A stretch of 55,306 nucleotides of DNA from Nitrospirota bacterium (GCA_015233015.1 JADFYO010000020.1:1-55306); one strand, 5' to 3'; counted from the first letter of the stretch, positions 8,313 to 18,005 are shown. Notes: generated by a model from the letters alone, not told the origin. Program-made: numbers and translations.

Positions 8313-10894
8313 GATTTGGGTATCTTATCGGCAAGGCCAAATCGTTACTTCAGAAGTTCAGCAATAATAATGAGGATTTCCCGGACGAGCTTCTTATCCC
8401 TGACGACGACTATCTGGTTCTCAGGAGCAGGTACTATAGTTATAAAGATTTGCTTCTGAAAAACAACGAGCTTCTAAACACCCTTTCGATAATAGAAGAG
8501 GAAATAGAAAAAAAAACTATAACTATACCCGCCCTAAAATCATACATGGCAAGGATTTTTAGCACCTCCTTCAGTTTCATACAGAGTTTGAACGATATGA
8601 CAGATAAGCGTTATATGTTTCTCTTTGGGATACTTGAGCAAATCAGGGAAAATACCACGGCAATTGTCGATGAGAAGGGCGGGCTGCCGTCAAGCGGGTT
8701 TGTTATGCCTATCGATAAAATAACCGCGAAGGATATAAGAGATACCGGCGGCAAGGCCGCAAACCTTGGAGAGATTCATAACGTACTTTATTTGCCCACC
8801 CCACGGGGGTTTTCAATAATGGTGCCGGCGTATAAAGAGTTCATGTCTGTTAATGGTCTCAATCGAAAGATAGACGCTCTGCTGGCCCCTCTTTCCATGG
8901 ATTCCTATGATGGAATTGATTCGGCGGCGGAGGAGATAGAGCAGCTGATTATGGGTTCTGATGTGCCTGCTGAGATAGTGGACCAGATTATGGCCGGTAT
9001 AATGAAGATAGGCGGCGATAAGAGGTTTTCAGTCAGGTCGAGCGCTGTAGGTGAAGATGGGAGGGTCTCATTTGCCGGACAGTTTAAGAGCATATTGAAT
9101 GTTCAGGCAGATGCCGTTATAGACGCATATAAACAGGTCATCGCGAGCAAGTATGGAAAGACGGCGTTGTTTTACCGCCTTGCGAAGAATATCAGGGATA
9201 AGGATATGCCGATGGCCGCATTGGTGCTGGAAATGGTTAACTCCCGCTCTGCCGGTGTGCTTTATACGCTGAACCCCGGCAGTCCCGATAAAGACGAGGC
9301 CATTTTGAGTTCGATATGGGGACAGGGCAGATATGCCGTCGATGGAACAATCACCCCGGACACATATATTTTAGACCGCAAGCAAGACGGCACAATAATC
9401 AGTAAGAGCATCTCCAATAAAAATATAGAGCTGGTGTTGGACGAGGGCGGCAGTGTAAAAGAGGTTGCAGTCCCCGAGAACTTACGTACAATCCCAACGC
9501 TTTCAGAAGACGAAATTGAAATGTTGTACGATTTCGGCTGCATGATAGAAAGACACTTTCAAACGCCTCAGGACATAGAATGGGCTATCGACGGAAAGGG
9601 CAGGGCGGTTATACTTCAGGCTCGTCCGTTGCAAACGAAGAGGGTTATCTCTGCGGCATATCAGCAGGCAGCGCCTCCGGTAAAGAATTGTTTGGCAGAG
9701 GGTGAGGCGGCAAGCCACGGTGTTGCGTACGGGCCGGTATATTTTATTGACAGGTTTGAACAGCTTACGGCATTTCCCAAAGGAGCGGTGGCAGCGGCCA
9801 GAAATTCCTCGAATGACTATGTAAGGCTGATGTCCCTGGCCTCGGCCCTCGTAATAGAAACCGGAAGCAGGACAAGCCACCTTGCCACAGTAGCGCGGGA
9901 GTTCGGCATCCCTATGGTGATAAACGTCAAAGACATAAAAGATAAGTTCAGAAATATCGGGGCTGTAACTGTCGATGGCAATACGGGGCGTATCTATGAG
10001 GGACGTGTCGGCAGACAGACCCTCATCGCTCCTGAGAGGGTTATCCCGGAGGAGTATTTTCAATCGGCGGCCATTATCAAGACTGTCATGAGCAATATTA
10101 CGCATCTCAATCTGGCCACAATAAGCGAGGCGGGGGTCTCTGCCGGGGACATTCGGACTGTCCACGATATAATCAGATTTGTACATGAGATATCGGTTAA
10201 GGAGATGTTCCGCATCGGGAAGCTGGCAGAAAGCGGCAGTTCTACCCAGATACTCGTATCGGAACGCGTGCCGTTGCAGTTCTATGTTATAGACCTTGAC
10301 GGCGGGATTGTTGACGAGGCTAAGTTTCTGAAACGGTTATCCATAGGGCGTATATGTTCTGTACCGTTTAACGCGTTATGGCGCGGCATGGCCCATGAAG
10401 GCGTCTGCTGGTCAGGGGCGGTGGCTATCGATATAGGTGGGCTGGCCTCGGTAATGGCGCGTTCATTTGTGAATACCGGCGTCTCGGAAAAAGGTGGAAA
10501 GGTCTATGTCATCATAACTGACAGCTATGTTAATTTCAGCGTTAAGCTGGCGTACCACTACTCTATAATAGACGCGTTTTGCGGTGAGAGCTATATCAAC
10601 AATTACATTAACTTTCGTTTTAACGGCGGAGGGGCCGGCATCGATGGAAGAACAAGGCGCGCCCTGTTTATCAAGGAAGTAACAGAGGCTTATGGGTTTA
10701 AAGTTGAAGTAAAGGGTGACCTTGTGATAGCCGTGCTTAATGGGGCTTCAAAAGTGGAGACAGAGGAAAAACTCGAAATGCTTGGACGGCTGCTCGGCTG
10801 CTCCCGTCAGCTTGACATGGCGATAAGCAGCCTTGAGGCAAAGGACTGGTATGTGAAGGCCTTTCTGGAAGGGAATTACTCATTTGCCGTATGA
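8309..10894 (+). CDS. PEP/pyruvate-binding domain protein 2, paralogue of its neighbour
   Basis: The product is 861 residues, the same length as the upstream paralogue and with the same domain order, so this is a tandem duplication that has since diverged. The ATP-binding domain (about 135-440) shows TGGKAANLGEIH, SVRSSAVGEDGRVSFAGQF and DIEWAIDGKG with LQARPL. The swivel domain carries H524 in TGSRTSHLATVAREFG. The C-terminal 280 residues again lack the PEP-synthase barrel and match the neighbour's C-terminal domain (FYVIDLDGGIVDEAKF, SVPFNALWRGM, VNFSVKLAYHYSIIDAF). The start codon lies inside the stop of the previous gene, implying translational coupling and possibly a heteromeric complex. 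The phosphorylated substrate is not predictable. Confidence 0.85.
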   Translation: MRFGYLIGKAKSLLQKFSNNNEDFPDELLIPDDDYLVLRSRYYSYKDLLLKNNELLNTLSIIEEEIEKKTITIPALKSYMARIFSTSFSFIQSLNDMTDKRYMFLFGILEQIRENTTAIVDEKGGLPSSGFVMPIDKITAKDIRDTGGKAANLGEIHNVLYLPTPRGFSIMVPAYKEFMSVNGLNRKIDALLAPLSMDSYDGIDSAAEEIEQLIMGSDVPAEIVDQIMAGIMKIGGDKRFSVRSSAVGEDGRVSFAGQFKSILNVQADAVIDAYKQVIASKYGKTALFYRLAKNIRDKDMPMAALVLEMVNSRSAGVLYTLNPGSPDKDEAILSSIWGQGRYAVDGTITPDTYILDRKQDGTIISKSISNKNIELVLDEGGSVKEVAVPENLRTIPTLSEDEIEMLYDFGCMIERHFQTPQDIEWAIDGKGRAVILQARPLQTKRVISAAYQQAAPPVKNCLAEGEAASHGVAYGPVYFIDRFEQLTAFPKGAVAAARNSSNDYVRLMSLASALVIETGSRTSHLATVAREFGIPMVINVKDIKDKFRNIGAVTVDGNTGRIYEGRVGRQTLIAPERVIPEEYFQSAAIIKTVMSNITHLNLATISEAGVSAGDIRTVHDIIRFVHEISVKEMFRIGKLAESGSSTQILVSERVPLQFYVIDLDGGIVDEAKFLKRLSIGRICSVPFNALWRGMAHEGVCWSGAVAIDIGGLASVMARSFVNTGVSEKGGKVYVIITDSYVNFSVKLAYHYSIIDAFCGESYINNYINFRFNGGGAGIDGRTRRALFIKEVTEAYGFKVEVKGDLVIAVLNGASKVETEEKLEMLGRLLGCSRQLDMAISSLEAKDWYVKAFLEGNYSFAV

Positions 10895-10897
10895 CGG

Positions 10898-11830
10898 TTA
10901 GAAATTATATGTCAGATTAAGGCCATAAATGAAATGCTGACCAATCCAGCCGCTTGGATTATACGATTCGCCGTCAACCTTTCTCATTGCATCACCAGAA
11001 AGTGGAAATGTGAACATCGCAACCGGCTGTACGGTAAATCCTTGTGCTATTGGTATAGTCAACCCGACCATTAACATGCCGTCGTGAAAGGCACTGTATT
11101 TTTTGCCAGTACAGCCGCCTGTAATGCAGTCCGTTGAACCCGGCGGACACGAATATTTCTCATATATTCGCCAGTAGTCGGAACTGCCGGTCATATAGCC
11201 AAAGCTCGCGCCGAGGTCAAGCGTCATATCCTTTACATCCGGCACTGGAATCGAGTGGCTGAATGCCAGGTTAAAATATGTCCCCGGGTAACTGTCGAAG
11301 TCCCTGTAAACCGTAAGCACGGGCTTTGTAATAATGTCAAATGCCCCGGCTATATACACCTCCTGCGTCGGTTTGGAATAATGGGTTGCATAATAAATAT
11401 ACCCGCCTGTCAGATTGAAGATGCCCCATGTGCGTGTGTAGCTAAGTTTTATATCCACTTCGTTAAAAGCAACACTGCCTGGTCTTTCGGGGACAGAGCT
11501 TTGAGTCGCAGTCTCGTGCGTATCTATATTGCCCCATATGTTTGCCCCAAACCCCTTGTAAGCAAACGTTATGGCCGGCTGAATAACCATACTTTGGGAG
11601 CTATAGACATACCCTCTGCTGACATACTTGTTAAAAAGGCCAAAAGTTATGGAAGCCGTGGCGTTATCAGGCCCGGCAGTGCCTTCAAGGGGAATCTCCT
11701 CCTCTGCTCGAGGCTCTTGAGGTACACCCTTTTCCTCCTCCGCATAGGCAGGTGCGCCGTACATAATAACAATAAGCGCCATGAATGCTGAAACCATTTC
11801 CAGAAGCAGCTTGCTCTTTTTCATCGACAA
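10898..11830 (-). CDS. Outer-membrane beta-barrel protein, TorF-like porin type
   Basis: A 310-residue exported protein. A signal peptide covers roughly residues 1-30 (charged start, then AFMALIVIMYGAPAYA, cut after AYA). An acidic linker follows (EEEKGVPQEPRAEEE), then alternating amphipathic strands from residue 55 (ASITFGLFNKYVSRGYVYSS, and later FNLTGGYIYYATHYS). The protein ends in the terminal-aromatic strand YGLNLTYNF, as expected for Bam-dependent insertion. The FNKYVSRGY-type opening strand is typical of TorF/gcw_chp putative porins. A CPPGSTDCITGGC loop near 228-240 contains three cysteines. The gene converges with the PEP-synthase-like operon, with only three bases between the stop codons. 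Transport substrate unknown. Confidence 0.72.
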   Translation of the reverse strand: MSMKKSKLLLEMVSAFMALIVIMYGAPAYAEEEKGVPQEPRAEEEIPLEGTAGPDNATASITFGLFNKYVSRGYVYSSQSMVIQPAITFAYKGFGANIWGNIDTHETATQSSVPERPGSVAFNEVDIKLSYTRTWGIFNLTGGYIYYATHYSKPTQEVYIAGAFDIITKPVLTVYRDFDSYPGTYFNLAFSHSIPVPDVKDMTLDLGASFGYMTGSSDYWRIYEKYSCPPGSTDCITGGCTGKKYSAFHDGMLMVGLTIPIAQGFTVQPVAMFTFPLSGDAMRKVDGESYNPSGWIGQHFIYGLNLTYNF

Positions 11831-12093
11831 ATCCCTCCGATATGTTGAAAAATATTATGGGATAATTGAGGCTGTGCACATAAGGCGCTACATCTATTTT
11901 AGTTCATTCTTATCCTCTGAAAAGACCTCTGCATGACCTCACGCAAAGGCATTGCCGTGCAAATTAAACCAAATTGACTGTTTTTGCATCTACGGGCACA
12001 TCTGCACTGAACTACACTTAAGCATACAGTCTGTCTGCCTTAGATATAGCCCCTCTTTGTTATCTACTCAAATATTATCAATTTGTAGAGCGT
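11831..12093. other. Intergenic region upstream of the porin gene, nothing recognised
   Basis: This stretch lies between cheW and the outer-membrane protein gene, both on the minus strand. It should contain the promoter of the porin gene and the 3' end of the chemotaxis transcript. A ribosome binding site (GGAGGGAT) precedes the porin ATG. I see no gene, repeat or strong terminator hairpin here. Confidence 0.5.
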
Positions 12094-12609
12094 TCAGTTT
12101 TCCATCCCTAAAAAGTTGTTTTCAGCCTGAGCGATATCAGATAATTCTGCCGCCTCCGTGTCGGAAAACACCTTGTCTATATCCAGAATGATCACAAACT
12201 CGTTGTTTCGTTTTCCCATTCCTTTTATAAACGCTACGTTCATTTGGCTTCCTATTTGAGGGGCCGGTTCTATGTTCTTAGGCTCCATCTCAAACACCTC
12301 CGAGACCGAATCCGTCAATGCCCCGATTACTGTACTTGCCCCGTTTACCTTTACTTCCACGATAATAATACACGTGTTTATCGTCTTTTCCGTAGCATCC
12401 ATGCCAAACTTGTATTTTAAATCCACAACGGGAACAACGCTGCCTCGTATATTTATAACGCCCCTCATGTACGGGGGTGTTTGCGGCACTTTCGTCAGAG
12501 ATACAAACTCCAGTACCTCCCGCACCTTGGATATCTCTATCGCGAATACCTCAGTATCGAGCTTAAACGAAAGATATTGAGTTGATTCTATTTCAGTTAA
12601 ATTGACCAT
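12094..12609 (-). CDS. cheW: CheW chemotaxis coupling protein
   Basis: A scaffold protein linking the methyl-accepting receptor to CheA in the signalling array. The 171-residue product has the CheW fold: the first strands QYLSFKLDTEVFAIEISKVREVL, the PYMRGVINIRGSVVPVVDLK signature, and a C-terminal half with IIVEVKVNG and ALTDSVSEVFEM. I chose the ATG at 12609 because GGAGGGG lies just upstream; a longer frame reaching 12699 would start inside the hairpin-bearing intergenic DNA and adds no conserved sequence. It is the last gene of the STAS-cheA-mcp-cheW operon. No cheY, cheR or cheB is present in the window, so adaptation and motor output must be encoded elsewhere, or this array drives a non-flagellar output. 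Confidence 0.95.
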   Translation of the reverse strand: MVNLTEIESTQYLSFKLDTEVFAIEISKVREVLEFVSLTKVPQTPPYMRGVINIRGSVVPVVDLKYKFGMDATEKTINTCIIIVEVKVNGASTVIGALTDSVSEVFEMEPKNIEPAPQIGSQMNVAFIKGMGKRNNEFVIILDIDKVFSDTEAAELSDIAQAENNFLGMEN

Positions 12610-12634
12610 TGTCCCCTCCATCGCATTTATTAAA

Positions 12635-12656
12635 CAGCCCCCCGCATGGGGGGCTG
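12635..12656. terminator. GC-rich hairpin between mcp and cheW
   Basis: An inverted repeat with nine-base-pair arms (CAGCCCCCC and GGGGGGCTG) around a GCAT loop lies in the 61-base gap between the mcp stop and the cheW start. No long U-tract follows on the transcribed minus strand (only GTTTAAT), so it is more likely an RNA-stability element or a partial attenuator that sets the mcp:cheW ratio than a full terminator. Confidence 0.55.
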
Positions 12657-12670
12657 CCCGGTTAATGCCC

Positions 12671-15151
12671 TTAGTATGAGGTGAATTTATCGTCTCCATC
12701 GGTATCCGCTAAAGTTATAGTCTTACCGCCGCCTTTTTTACCGTTTGGCACTACGGCCTTACCTTTGGCGGCTTGAGGAGTGACCGCCTGATGGGCTATT
12801 TGAAACCTTTTGACCCTTTTCTGTTCGTCGTGAGAAAGAGAGCTTCTCTGCCTGCCTTTACCTTCGTCCTCGATTTTGAAAAACGAAATGGTATCCTGTA
12901 ACTGCTCCGACTGACCCGAAAGCTCCTCGGAAGTCGAGGCCATCTCCTCGGAGGCCGAAGCGTTTTGTTGAATCACCTGGTCAAGCTGCTGCATCGCCTT
13001 GTTTATCTGTTCCGCTCCAACGCTTTGTTCCCTGCTTGATGCGTTTATTTCCTGAACGAGTTGTGCAGTCTTTTGAATTTCAGGAAGCATGGCTGTAAGC
13101 ATCTGGCCGGCCTTTTCAGCAACCTCAACGCTTCTAGTGGCAAGGCCGGTTATCTCGCCGGCCGCCATCTGACTGCGTTCGGCCAGCTTTCTTACCTCCG
13201 AGGCCACTACTGCAAACCCCTTACCGTGTTCACCTGCACGCGCAGCCTCTATTGCGGCGTTAAGGGCAAGCAGATTGGTCTGCCTGGCAATCTCCTCGAT
13301 AATGGAAATCTTACCGGCTATTTCTTTCATAGCAGCCACTGTTTCCGTTACCGACTTGCCGCTTTCACGCGCTTTTTCTGCGGCATTTCTCGCAATTGAT
13401 TCCGTCTGCATGGCGTTATCGGAATTCTGTTTTATGTTAGCCGTCATCTGTTCCATCGAAGAGGACGACTGCTCGGCGGCCGCGGCCTGTTCCGTTGCCC
13501 CCTGTGAAAGCTGCTGAGAGCTGGAGCTTAATTCAGTGCTGCCAGAAGCCACGTAATCCGCGGCCGACGTTACGGCACCGACAACCTCGGTTAATTTTGC
13601 TATCATCGCCGACAGCGCTCGCATCAACTCGTCCTCACCTGAACGTTCCTTTGCCTTTACAATCAAATTACCTGTAGCTATCTGTTGGGCTATATCGGTG
13701 ATGTTTCTCTCTGCCTCTATCATTAGATTCAGGTTGCCTTTGATTACGTTGAAATCGCCGTTGTATGTATCCGTAATCGTGGGCGGGATTATCCCCTTGC
13801 TTATCTTATCTACATAGTCTGCCGCAACATTCAGCGGCCCAATAACGGCGTCCAGCGTCTGATTGACCCCGTCCACGATCTTGCGATAGTCGCCCTGGTG
13901 CTTAGTGGCGTCAGCGCGTGTTGCCAGCTTGCCCTCAACCGCGGCCTTAGCCAGCATATCGGCGTCAGAAATCAGTGCCTGAAGGTTCTTAATCACCGCG
14001 TTCAGATTGCCTTTGACTACATTGAAATCGCCGTTATATGTATCCGTAATCATAGGCGGGATTACTCCCTTACTGATTTTATCTACATAGTCTGCCGCTA
14101 CGTTCAACGGCCCGATGACGGCGTCCAGCGTCTTATTAACACCTTCTACTATCTTACGATAGTCGCCTTCATGCTTAGTGGCGTCGGCGCGAGTAGCGAG
14201 CTTGCCCTCAACAGCGGCCTTGACCAGCATATCGGCGTCAGAAATCAGAGCCTGAAGGTTCTTAATAACCGCGTTGATACTTTTACCCATAACGTCTTTT
14301 TCCGACTTTTGCTCTATACTTGCCGTAAGGTCGCCCTTGGCTATCCTCAATGCCGCAAGGGCAGTTTCCTTTATGTTTCCAATGACCAACTTGAGTGAAT
14401 TGCCCAGCTGCCCTATCTCCTCCTTTGTATTTACCTCCATATCTACCTCAATATCTCCCACGGCCAATCTCTCGGCGGCAGTTAGTATGTTCCTAAGTGG
14501 CCTGGTGATCATTCTTGCGATAAAAATGCCCAATAATATCGCAAGAATCACGGCTATCGATGTAAACGTTATAATCAAATTCGATGTAGCATTCGCATCT
14601 TTGGCGTTTTTATTGGTAACATCGTCGGCTGATTTTTCATTGTATTTAATGACCTTATCTATTGCCGTCGACACTTCGAGGCCTTTCTTAGCAGCTGTGG
14701 TGGTCATAAACGACATAGCCTCAGAGTGTTTACCTGCTGAGGCAAGCTCAACTATCTTATCTATCATTGGCCAATATGCCGCCTGAAGATCTGCGTACTC
14801 TTTGAAATTAGCCTTGTCTGTGTCGTCAAGGAATGTGTCTGCATATAGTTTAGCCGATTTCTCTATGTCTTCTCTTCTCGCCTTGATTTTATCGACAGAT
14901 TTCTGGATATCCTCCGCTTTGTCGCTTAGTAAAACATCTCTCACGTCGGAACGGACCCTCTGGAAATGTTCGTTGATATCTGCCATATGGACAATCGATG
15001 TAAGCATATCATCGTGCATGTATTTGCTTTGTGCGGCAAGCTTGTGAACGGAAGTAATACCTAAATATCCTACAACACCTGAAGCCAAAGCCACCAAAAT
15101 AAAACATGTCAGCAGTTTTGACCTTATTTTCATGTTATAGAACCAGTTCAT
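12671..15151 (-). CDS. Methyl-accepting chemotaxis protein with duplicated HAMP-like segment
   Basis: An inner-membrane receptor of 826 residues. TM1 lies at about residues 11-30 and TM2 at about 192-212. Between them is a four-helix-bundle periplasmic sensor domain. A HAMP domain follows ([20 protein letters not shown]). Then come two consecutive 91-residue units (each starting [17 protein letters not shown] and ending in KGNL) that look like poly-HAMP modules. The signalling domain has the canonical tip [22 protein letters not shown] near residue 645, flanked by coiled coils and methylation-type Gln/Glu pairs. The C-terminal tail is Lys/Gly rich and does not end in an NWETF-type pentapeptide. 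The sensor half strongly resembles the N-terminus of the PAS kinase at 19744-22785. It sits 74 bases after cheA. Confidence 0.95.
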   Translation of the reverse strand: MNWFYNMKIRSKLLTCFILVALASGVVGYLGITSVHKLAAQSKYMHDDMLTSIVHMADINEHFQRVRSDVRDVLLSDKAEDIQKSVDKIKARREDIEKSAKLYADTFLDDTDKANFKEYADLQAAYWPMIDKIVELASAGKHSEAMSFMTTTAAKKGLEVSTAIDKVIKYNEKSADDVTNKNAKDANATSNLIITFTSIAVILAILLGIFIARMITRPLRNILTAAERLAVGDIEVDMEVNTKEEIGQLGNSLKLVIGNIKETALAALRIAKGDLTASIEQKSEKDVMGKSINAVIKNLQALISDADMLVKAAVEGKLATRADATKHEGDYRKIVEGVNKTLDAVIGPLNVAADYVDKISKGVIPPMITDTYNGDFNVVKGNLNAVIKNLQALISDADMLAKAAVEGKLATRADATKHQGDYRKIVDGVNQTLDAVIGPLNVAADYVDKISKGIIPPTITDTYNGDFNVIKGNLNLMIEAERNITDIAQQIATGNLIVKAKERSGEDELMRALSAMIAKLTEVVGAVTSAADYVASGSTELSSSSQQLSQGATEQAAAAEQSSSSMEQMTANIKQNSDNAMQTESIARNAAEKARESGKSVTETVAAMKEIAGKISIIEEIARQTNLLALNAAIEAARAGEHGKGFAVVASEVRKLAERSQMAAGEITGLATRSVEVAEKAGQMLTAMLPEIQKTAQLVQEINASSREQSVGAEQINKAMQQLDQVIQQNASASEEMASTSEELSGQSEQLQDTISFFKIEDEGKGRQRSSLSHDEQKRVKRFQIAHQAVTPQAAKGKAVVPNGKKGGGKTITLADTDGDDKFTSY
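13730..14275 (-). repeat. Tandem 273-bp duplication inside the mcp gene
   Basis: Two adjacent in-frame copies of a 273-base unit (91 codons) occupy 14003-14275 and 13730-14002. They differ by few substitutions at the protein level (for example VKAA/AKAA, KHEGDY/KHQGDY, GVIPPM/GIIPPT). Such high identity indicates recent duplication or gene conversion. The insert adds one poly-HAMP module to the receptor stalk without breaking the frame. Confidence 0.9.
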
Positions 15152-15225
15152 GACAGCCTCCTCATATGTTGATTGTTAGTAGTAGTTTACGATAACCTTA
15201 AAGCTATCGTTGTACATAAAATAAA

Positions 15226-17412
15226 TCACTCACATGCCGACATCTCCGCCGTCGCGTTGAGTCTTTTGACAGCATCCCTCTCTATTCCTTCGACAAGGGT
15301 TATCAGCCTGTTTACATCCAAAATCAGGGCTACCGAACCATCCCCTAAGATAGTTGCCCCGGAAAGTATCTCGACATTTTTATATATACCGCCAAGATTT
15401 TTAATTACTGTCTGATGTTCGCCAATCACCTGGTCCACTAACACCCCAACCCTGCGGCCGCTTACCTCGCAGATTATTATCTGCTGATTAGCGGGCGTTC
15501 CGCCGTTTATGAAAAAATGTTCCCTTAAAGAGATATAAGGTATTATCTGCCCGCGCACAATGGTGAGCGCCCTGCCGTGGTTTTTGTCAATATCGTCTTT
15601 GCCTATCGCAATACACTCGAGAACAGACGTCAGTGGAAGCACATAGGAGCCTGCGCCTGCCTTTACCAACAGGCCGTCAATTATGGCAAGCGTCAGGGGG
15701 AGTTTTACGGTTATCGTCGTCCCGGCCCCTTTTACGCTTTCTATGCCGATAGAGCCTCTCAGAGATTCTATCCCACGCTTAACCACATCCATGCCAACCC
15801 CTCTGCCTGAGACGCTGGTCACCTCCTTTGCGGTTGAAAACCCGGGGGCAAATATAAACGAAAAGATTTCGTTGTCCGAAAGTTCGGCAGAAGGGGAAAT
15901 TAATCCTCTCTCTATCGCCTTGTGTTTTATGGCCTCGGTATCCAGCCCCTTGCCGTCGTCCTTTATTCGTATCAGCACGTGTGAGCCTGAGTGTATAGCC
16001 GACAACGTAATCGTTCCTTTAGGCGGTTTGCCGGCATTCTTACGTTGCTCCGGGGTTTCCACGCCGTGGTCTATGCTGTTTCTTATTATATGAACAAGCG
16101 GGTCGTTGAGCTTTTCGATAACGGTTTTATCCAGTTCCGTCTGGGCGCCCTCGGTCACTAAATCGATCTCTTTCTTTAGTTCTTTTGATAAATCCCGCAC
16201 CAGCCGTTTGAATTTATTAAAAGTAGTGCCTATGGGAAGCATTCTGATATTCATTGTGTTGTCCCTGAGTTCGCACGTCAGTCTTTCTACTTCCTCGGCA
16301 ACATTTAACAATTCGTAATCTATTCGTCTTACGGCCATCTGGGTAAGATGGGCCTGAACGGTTACGAGTTCTCCAACCAGATTTACGAGGACATCCAGCC
16401 TGTCGGCTGGCACCCGAATTGTAGCCATTTCGTCTGCCGCTTCTGGCCGGCTTTTTCTCTCGTTTCTGATGTGTTCCTGTTCAAGGAGTGCCGCCTCAAC
16501 TGTATCGGCGTTGACAACGCCTTTTTCGACAAGCAGTTCACCAAGTTTTATGTGCAGGCCAAGGATCGGATCGAGGTCATCCTGGGTCAAATCTCCTTTG
16601 TCTAATAGAATTTCACCAAGTCTTTTGTAGTGGTCACCTTCTTCCAGCTCACCGCTTACGTCTATTACTTCGATTCTTACTACAGAGGATTCGTCTTCAA
16701 ACGCGAAAACATCTCTTATCGTATCGATTTCCTTTTCAGTTGTAAGTATAATGTCCCAGTAGGCATAACATACCTCAGGGTCATACTCATCGAGAAACGG
16801 GATATCATCCGTGTAGGCAACTATCGAAGATCTGCCAAACCCCGCCAGCTCATCGATATTAAGGAGAGGGTTGGCTCCGTGTAGAAAACAATTTGCAGAG
16901 GGTTTGTATCTTATACGGTAAGTATATCGCTTGGATTCTGTTTCTTCTATAACCTTTTTTTCATCAGGCTCTTGTTTTTGAACTTCTTTAGCCGCACCAT
17001 TGCCGCCCTCTCCAACGTGTGCTATTAAATCCTTGAACGATTTTGTGAGTTCGTCTTTCTTTTTCTGGTTCGCAGGGATTTGATCATAATCAACTTTCAA
17101 CATACATAGGATTTCGTCTTTGGCGCTGAACGTAAGGTCTAACAATTCTTGTGTTATTTTCATTTTGCCGTTTCGAACCAAATCGAAGGCAGTCTCTATA
17201 TCGTGAGTAAAACTGGATAGCACGTCAAAACCAAACATAGCGCCTGAGCCTTTTAGCGTGTGCATAGAACGAAACGCCAGATCTATCAGCTCCGCAGCGT
17301 CAGGTCTTTCTTCAAGCTCCATAAGCGCATTCTCAAGCCCCGTAAGGTGCTCAAGCGCCTCTTGTCTGAATGCATTCTTAAACTCTTCTGTAAACTCTTC
17401 TGTCTCGTCCAA
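15226..17412 (-). CDS. cheA: Chemotaxis histidine kinase CheA
   Basis: This is the kinase of the chemosensory array, 728 residues. The N-terminal Hpt domain carries H51 in FRSMHTLKGSGAMFGFD. A central region of about residues 150-330 includes a strand-rich segment (YTYRIRYKPSANCFL) and a helical stretch with repeated LGELLVEKG/LGEILLDKG motifs. These are followed by the dimerisation helices (RVPADRLDVLVNLVGELV), the HATPase (NDPLVHIIRNSIDHGVE; DDGKGLD; GRGVGMDVVKRGIESL) and a C-terminal CheW-like domain. The start is a TTG at 17412, preceded by GGAGG at a spacing of seven bases. The STAS gene lies 36 bases upstream and mcp 74 bases downstream, so the four genes form one unit. Kinase output partners are not in the window. 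Confidence 0.96.
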   Translation of the reverse strand: MDETEEFTEEFKNAFRQEALEHLTGLENALMELEERPDAAELIDLAFRSMHTLKGSGAMFGFDVLSSFTHDIETAFDLVRNGKMKITQELLDLTFSAKDEILCMLKVDYDQIPANQKKKDELTKSFKDLIAHVGEGGNGAAKEVQKQEPDEKKVIEETESKRYTYRIRYKPSANCFLHGANPLLNIDELAGFGRSSIVAYTDDIPFLDEYDPEVCYAYWDIILTTEKEIDTIRDVFAFEDESSVVRIEVIDVSGELEEGDHYKRLGEILLDKGDLTQDDLDPILGLHIKLGELLVEKGVVNADTVEAALLEQEHIRNERKSRPEAADEMATIRVPADRLDVLVNLVGELVTVQAHLTQMAVRRIDYELLNVAEEVERLTCELRDNTMNIRMLPIGTTFNKFKRLVRDLSKELKKEIDLVTEGAQTELDKTVIEKLNDPLVHIIRNSIDHGVETPEQRKNAGKPPKGTITLSAIHSGSHVLIRIKDDGKGLDTEAIKHKAIERGLISPSAELSDNEIFSFIFAPGFSTAKEVTSVSGRGVGMDVVKRGIESLRGSIGIESVKGAGTTITVKLPLTLAIIDGLLVKAGAGSYVLPLTSVLECIAIGKDDIDKNHGRALTIVRGQIIPYISLREHFFINGGTPANQQIIICEVSGRRVGVLVDQVIGEHQTVIKNLGGIYKNVEILSGATILGDGSVALILDVNRLITLVEGIERDAVKRLNATAEMSACE

Positions 17413-17448
17413 TCTGAGTCCTCCACAGACGCATAGATTGTTTTCAGT

Positions 17449-17835
17449 TCAGATTCGCATCCAGATACAAGTATCGCCGCTATCGAGAGCACATCCCTTG
17501 TGGCGCTTAAAGCCAGATTTTATTGCCAGTGTCCTGATATTTTCTGGTATTTCTCCATCCAAAGATAAATTTTTATTCATTCTACTATAGAACCTGTGTG
17601 CCGAACAGATGATCTGAAAACATGAAAGATCCACCTGAGTAACATTCGATATGTTTATTGACAAATCATCCGCGTCTTCCATATGGCGCATTAGCAGGTC
17701 TTTGAACTGTGCCGCGTCCTCAATCCGGATGTCCCCTTCTAACGATAAGACACCGACGTTTTTCAAGTCACCCGCGTTTTGCATGACACCCGCCGGTTGC
17801 TCTTTTTTGAAGGACGATCCAAGCATTTCTACCAC
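17449..17835 (-). CDS. STAS-domain protein (anti-sigma-antagonist type)
   Basis: The 128-residue protein is a single STAS domain. LSLEGDIRIEDAAQFKDLLMR and DDLSINISNVTQVDLSCFQIICSAHRF correspond to the first strands and to the loop that in SpoIIAA-like proteins holds a phosphorylatable Ser before Cys/Ser. Here the motif reads DLSCFQ, with S and C at that site. Proteins of this type often precede cheA in chemosensory operons and are thought to modulate the array or to be phosphorylated by a serine kinase. It is first in the STAS-cheA-mcp-cheW operon. A CheX/YpmB-like alternative is unlikely given the motif. Confidence 0.85.
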   Translation of the reverse strand: MVEMLGSSFKKEQPAGVMQNAGDLKNVGVLSLEGDIRIEDAAQFKDLLMRHMEDADDLSINISNVTQVDLSCFQIICSAHRFYSRMNKNLSLDGEIPENIRTLAIKSGFKRHKGCALDSGDTCIWMRI

Positions 17836-18005
17836 TCCCTATACATGCACAGATCTTTGTAGGCAAATTACCTACTCGCTGTAGGTAAACTGATTACTTA
17901 ATTCTGCCACAATCGGAAATGCCTGGTCAAGATAAATTGACAAGACAGATTGTCAAAATAAATTGACATGTCTGCCCCCGTACTATCCGTATGTATTAAC
18001 CAAAG
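17836..18005. promoter_or_regulatory. Upstream region of the chemotaxis operon with repeated elements
   Basis: The chemotaxis operon promoter should lie here. An imperfect palindrome, GTAGGCAAATTACCTAC, covers 17859-17875, with a further half-site GTAGGTAAAC at 17881-17890; the same core occurs at 2495-2509. Further out, ATAAATTGACA is repeated directly at 17932-17942 and 17958-17968, with an inverted TTGACA/TGTCAA between them. The second set could be protein-binding sites or the scar of an insertion-sequence end. Confidence 0.45.

Noticed and set aside
5727-10894. Calling the pair authentic phosphoenolpyruvate synthases (ppsA)
   Set aside because: Both lack the PEP/pyruvate TIM barrel needed for PEP synthesis.
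12610-12699. Longer cheW start
   Set aside because: It would translate through the hairpin and add non-conserved residues; GGAGGGG supports 12609.
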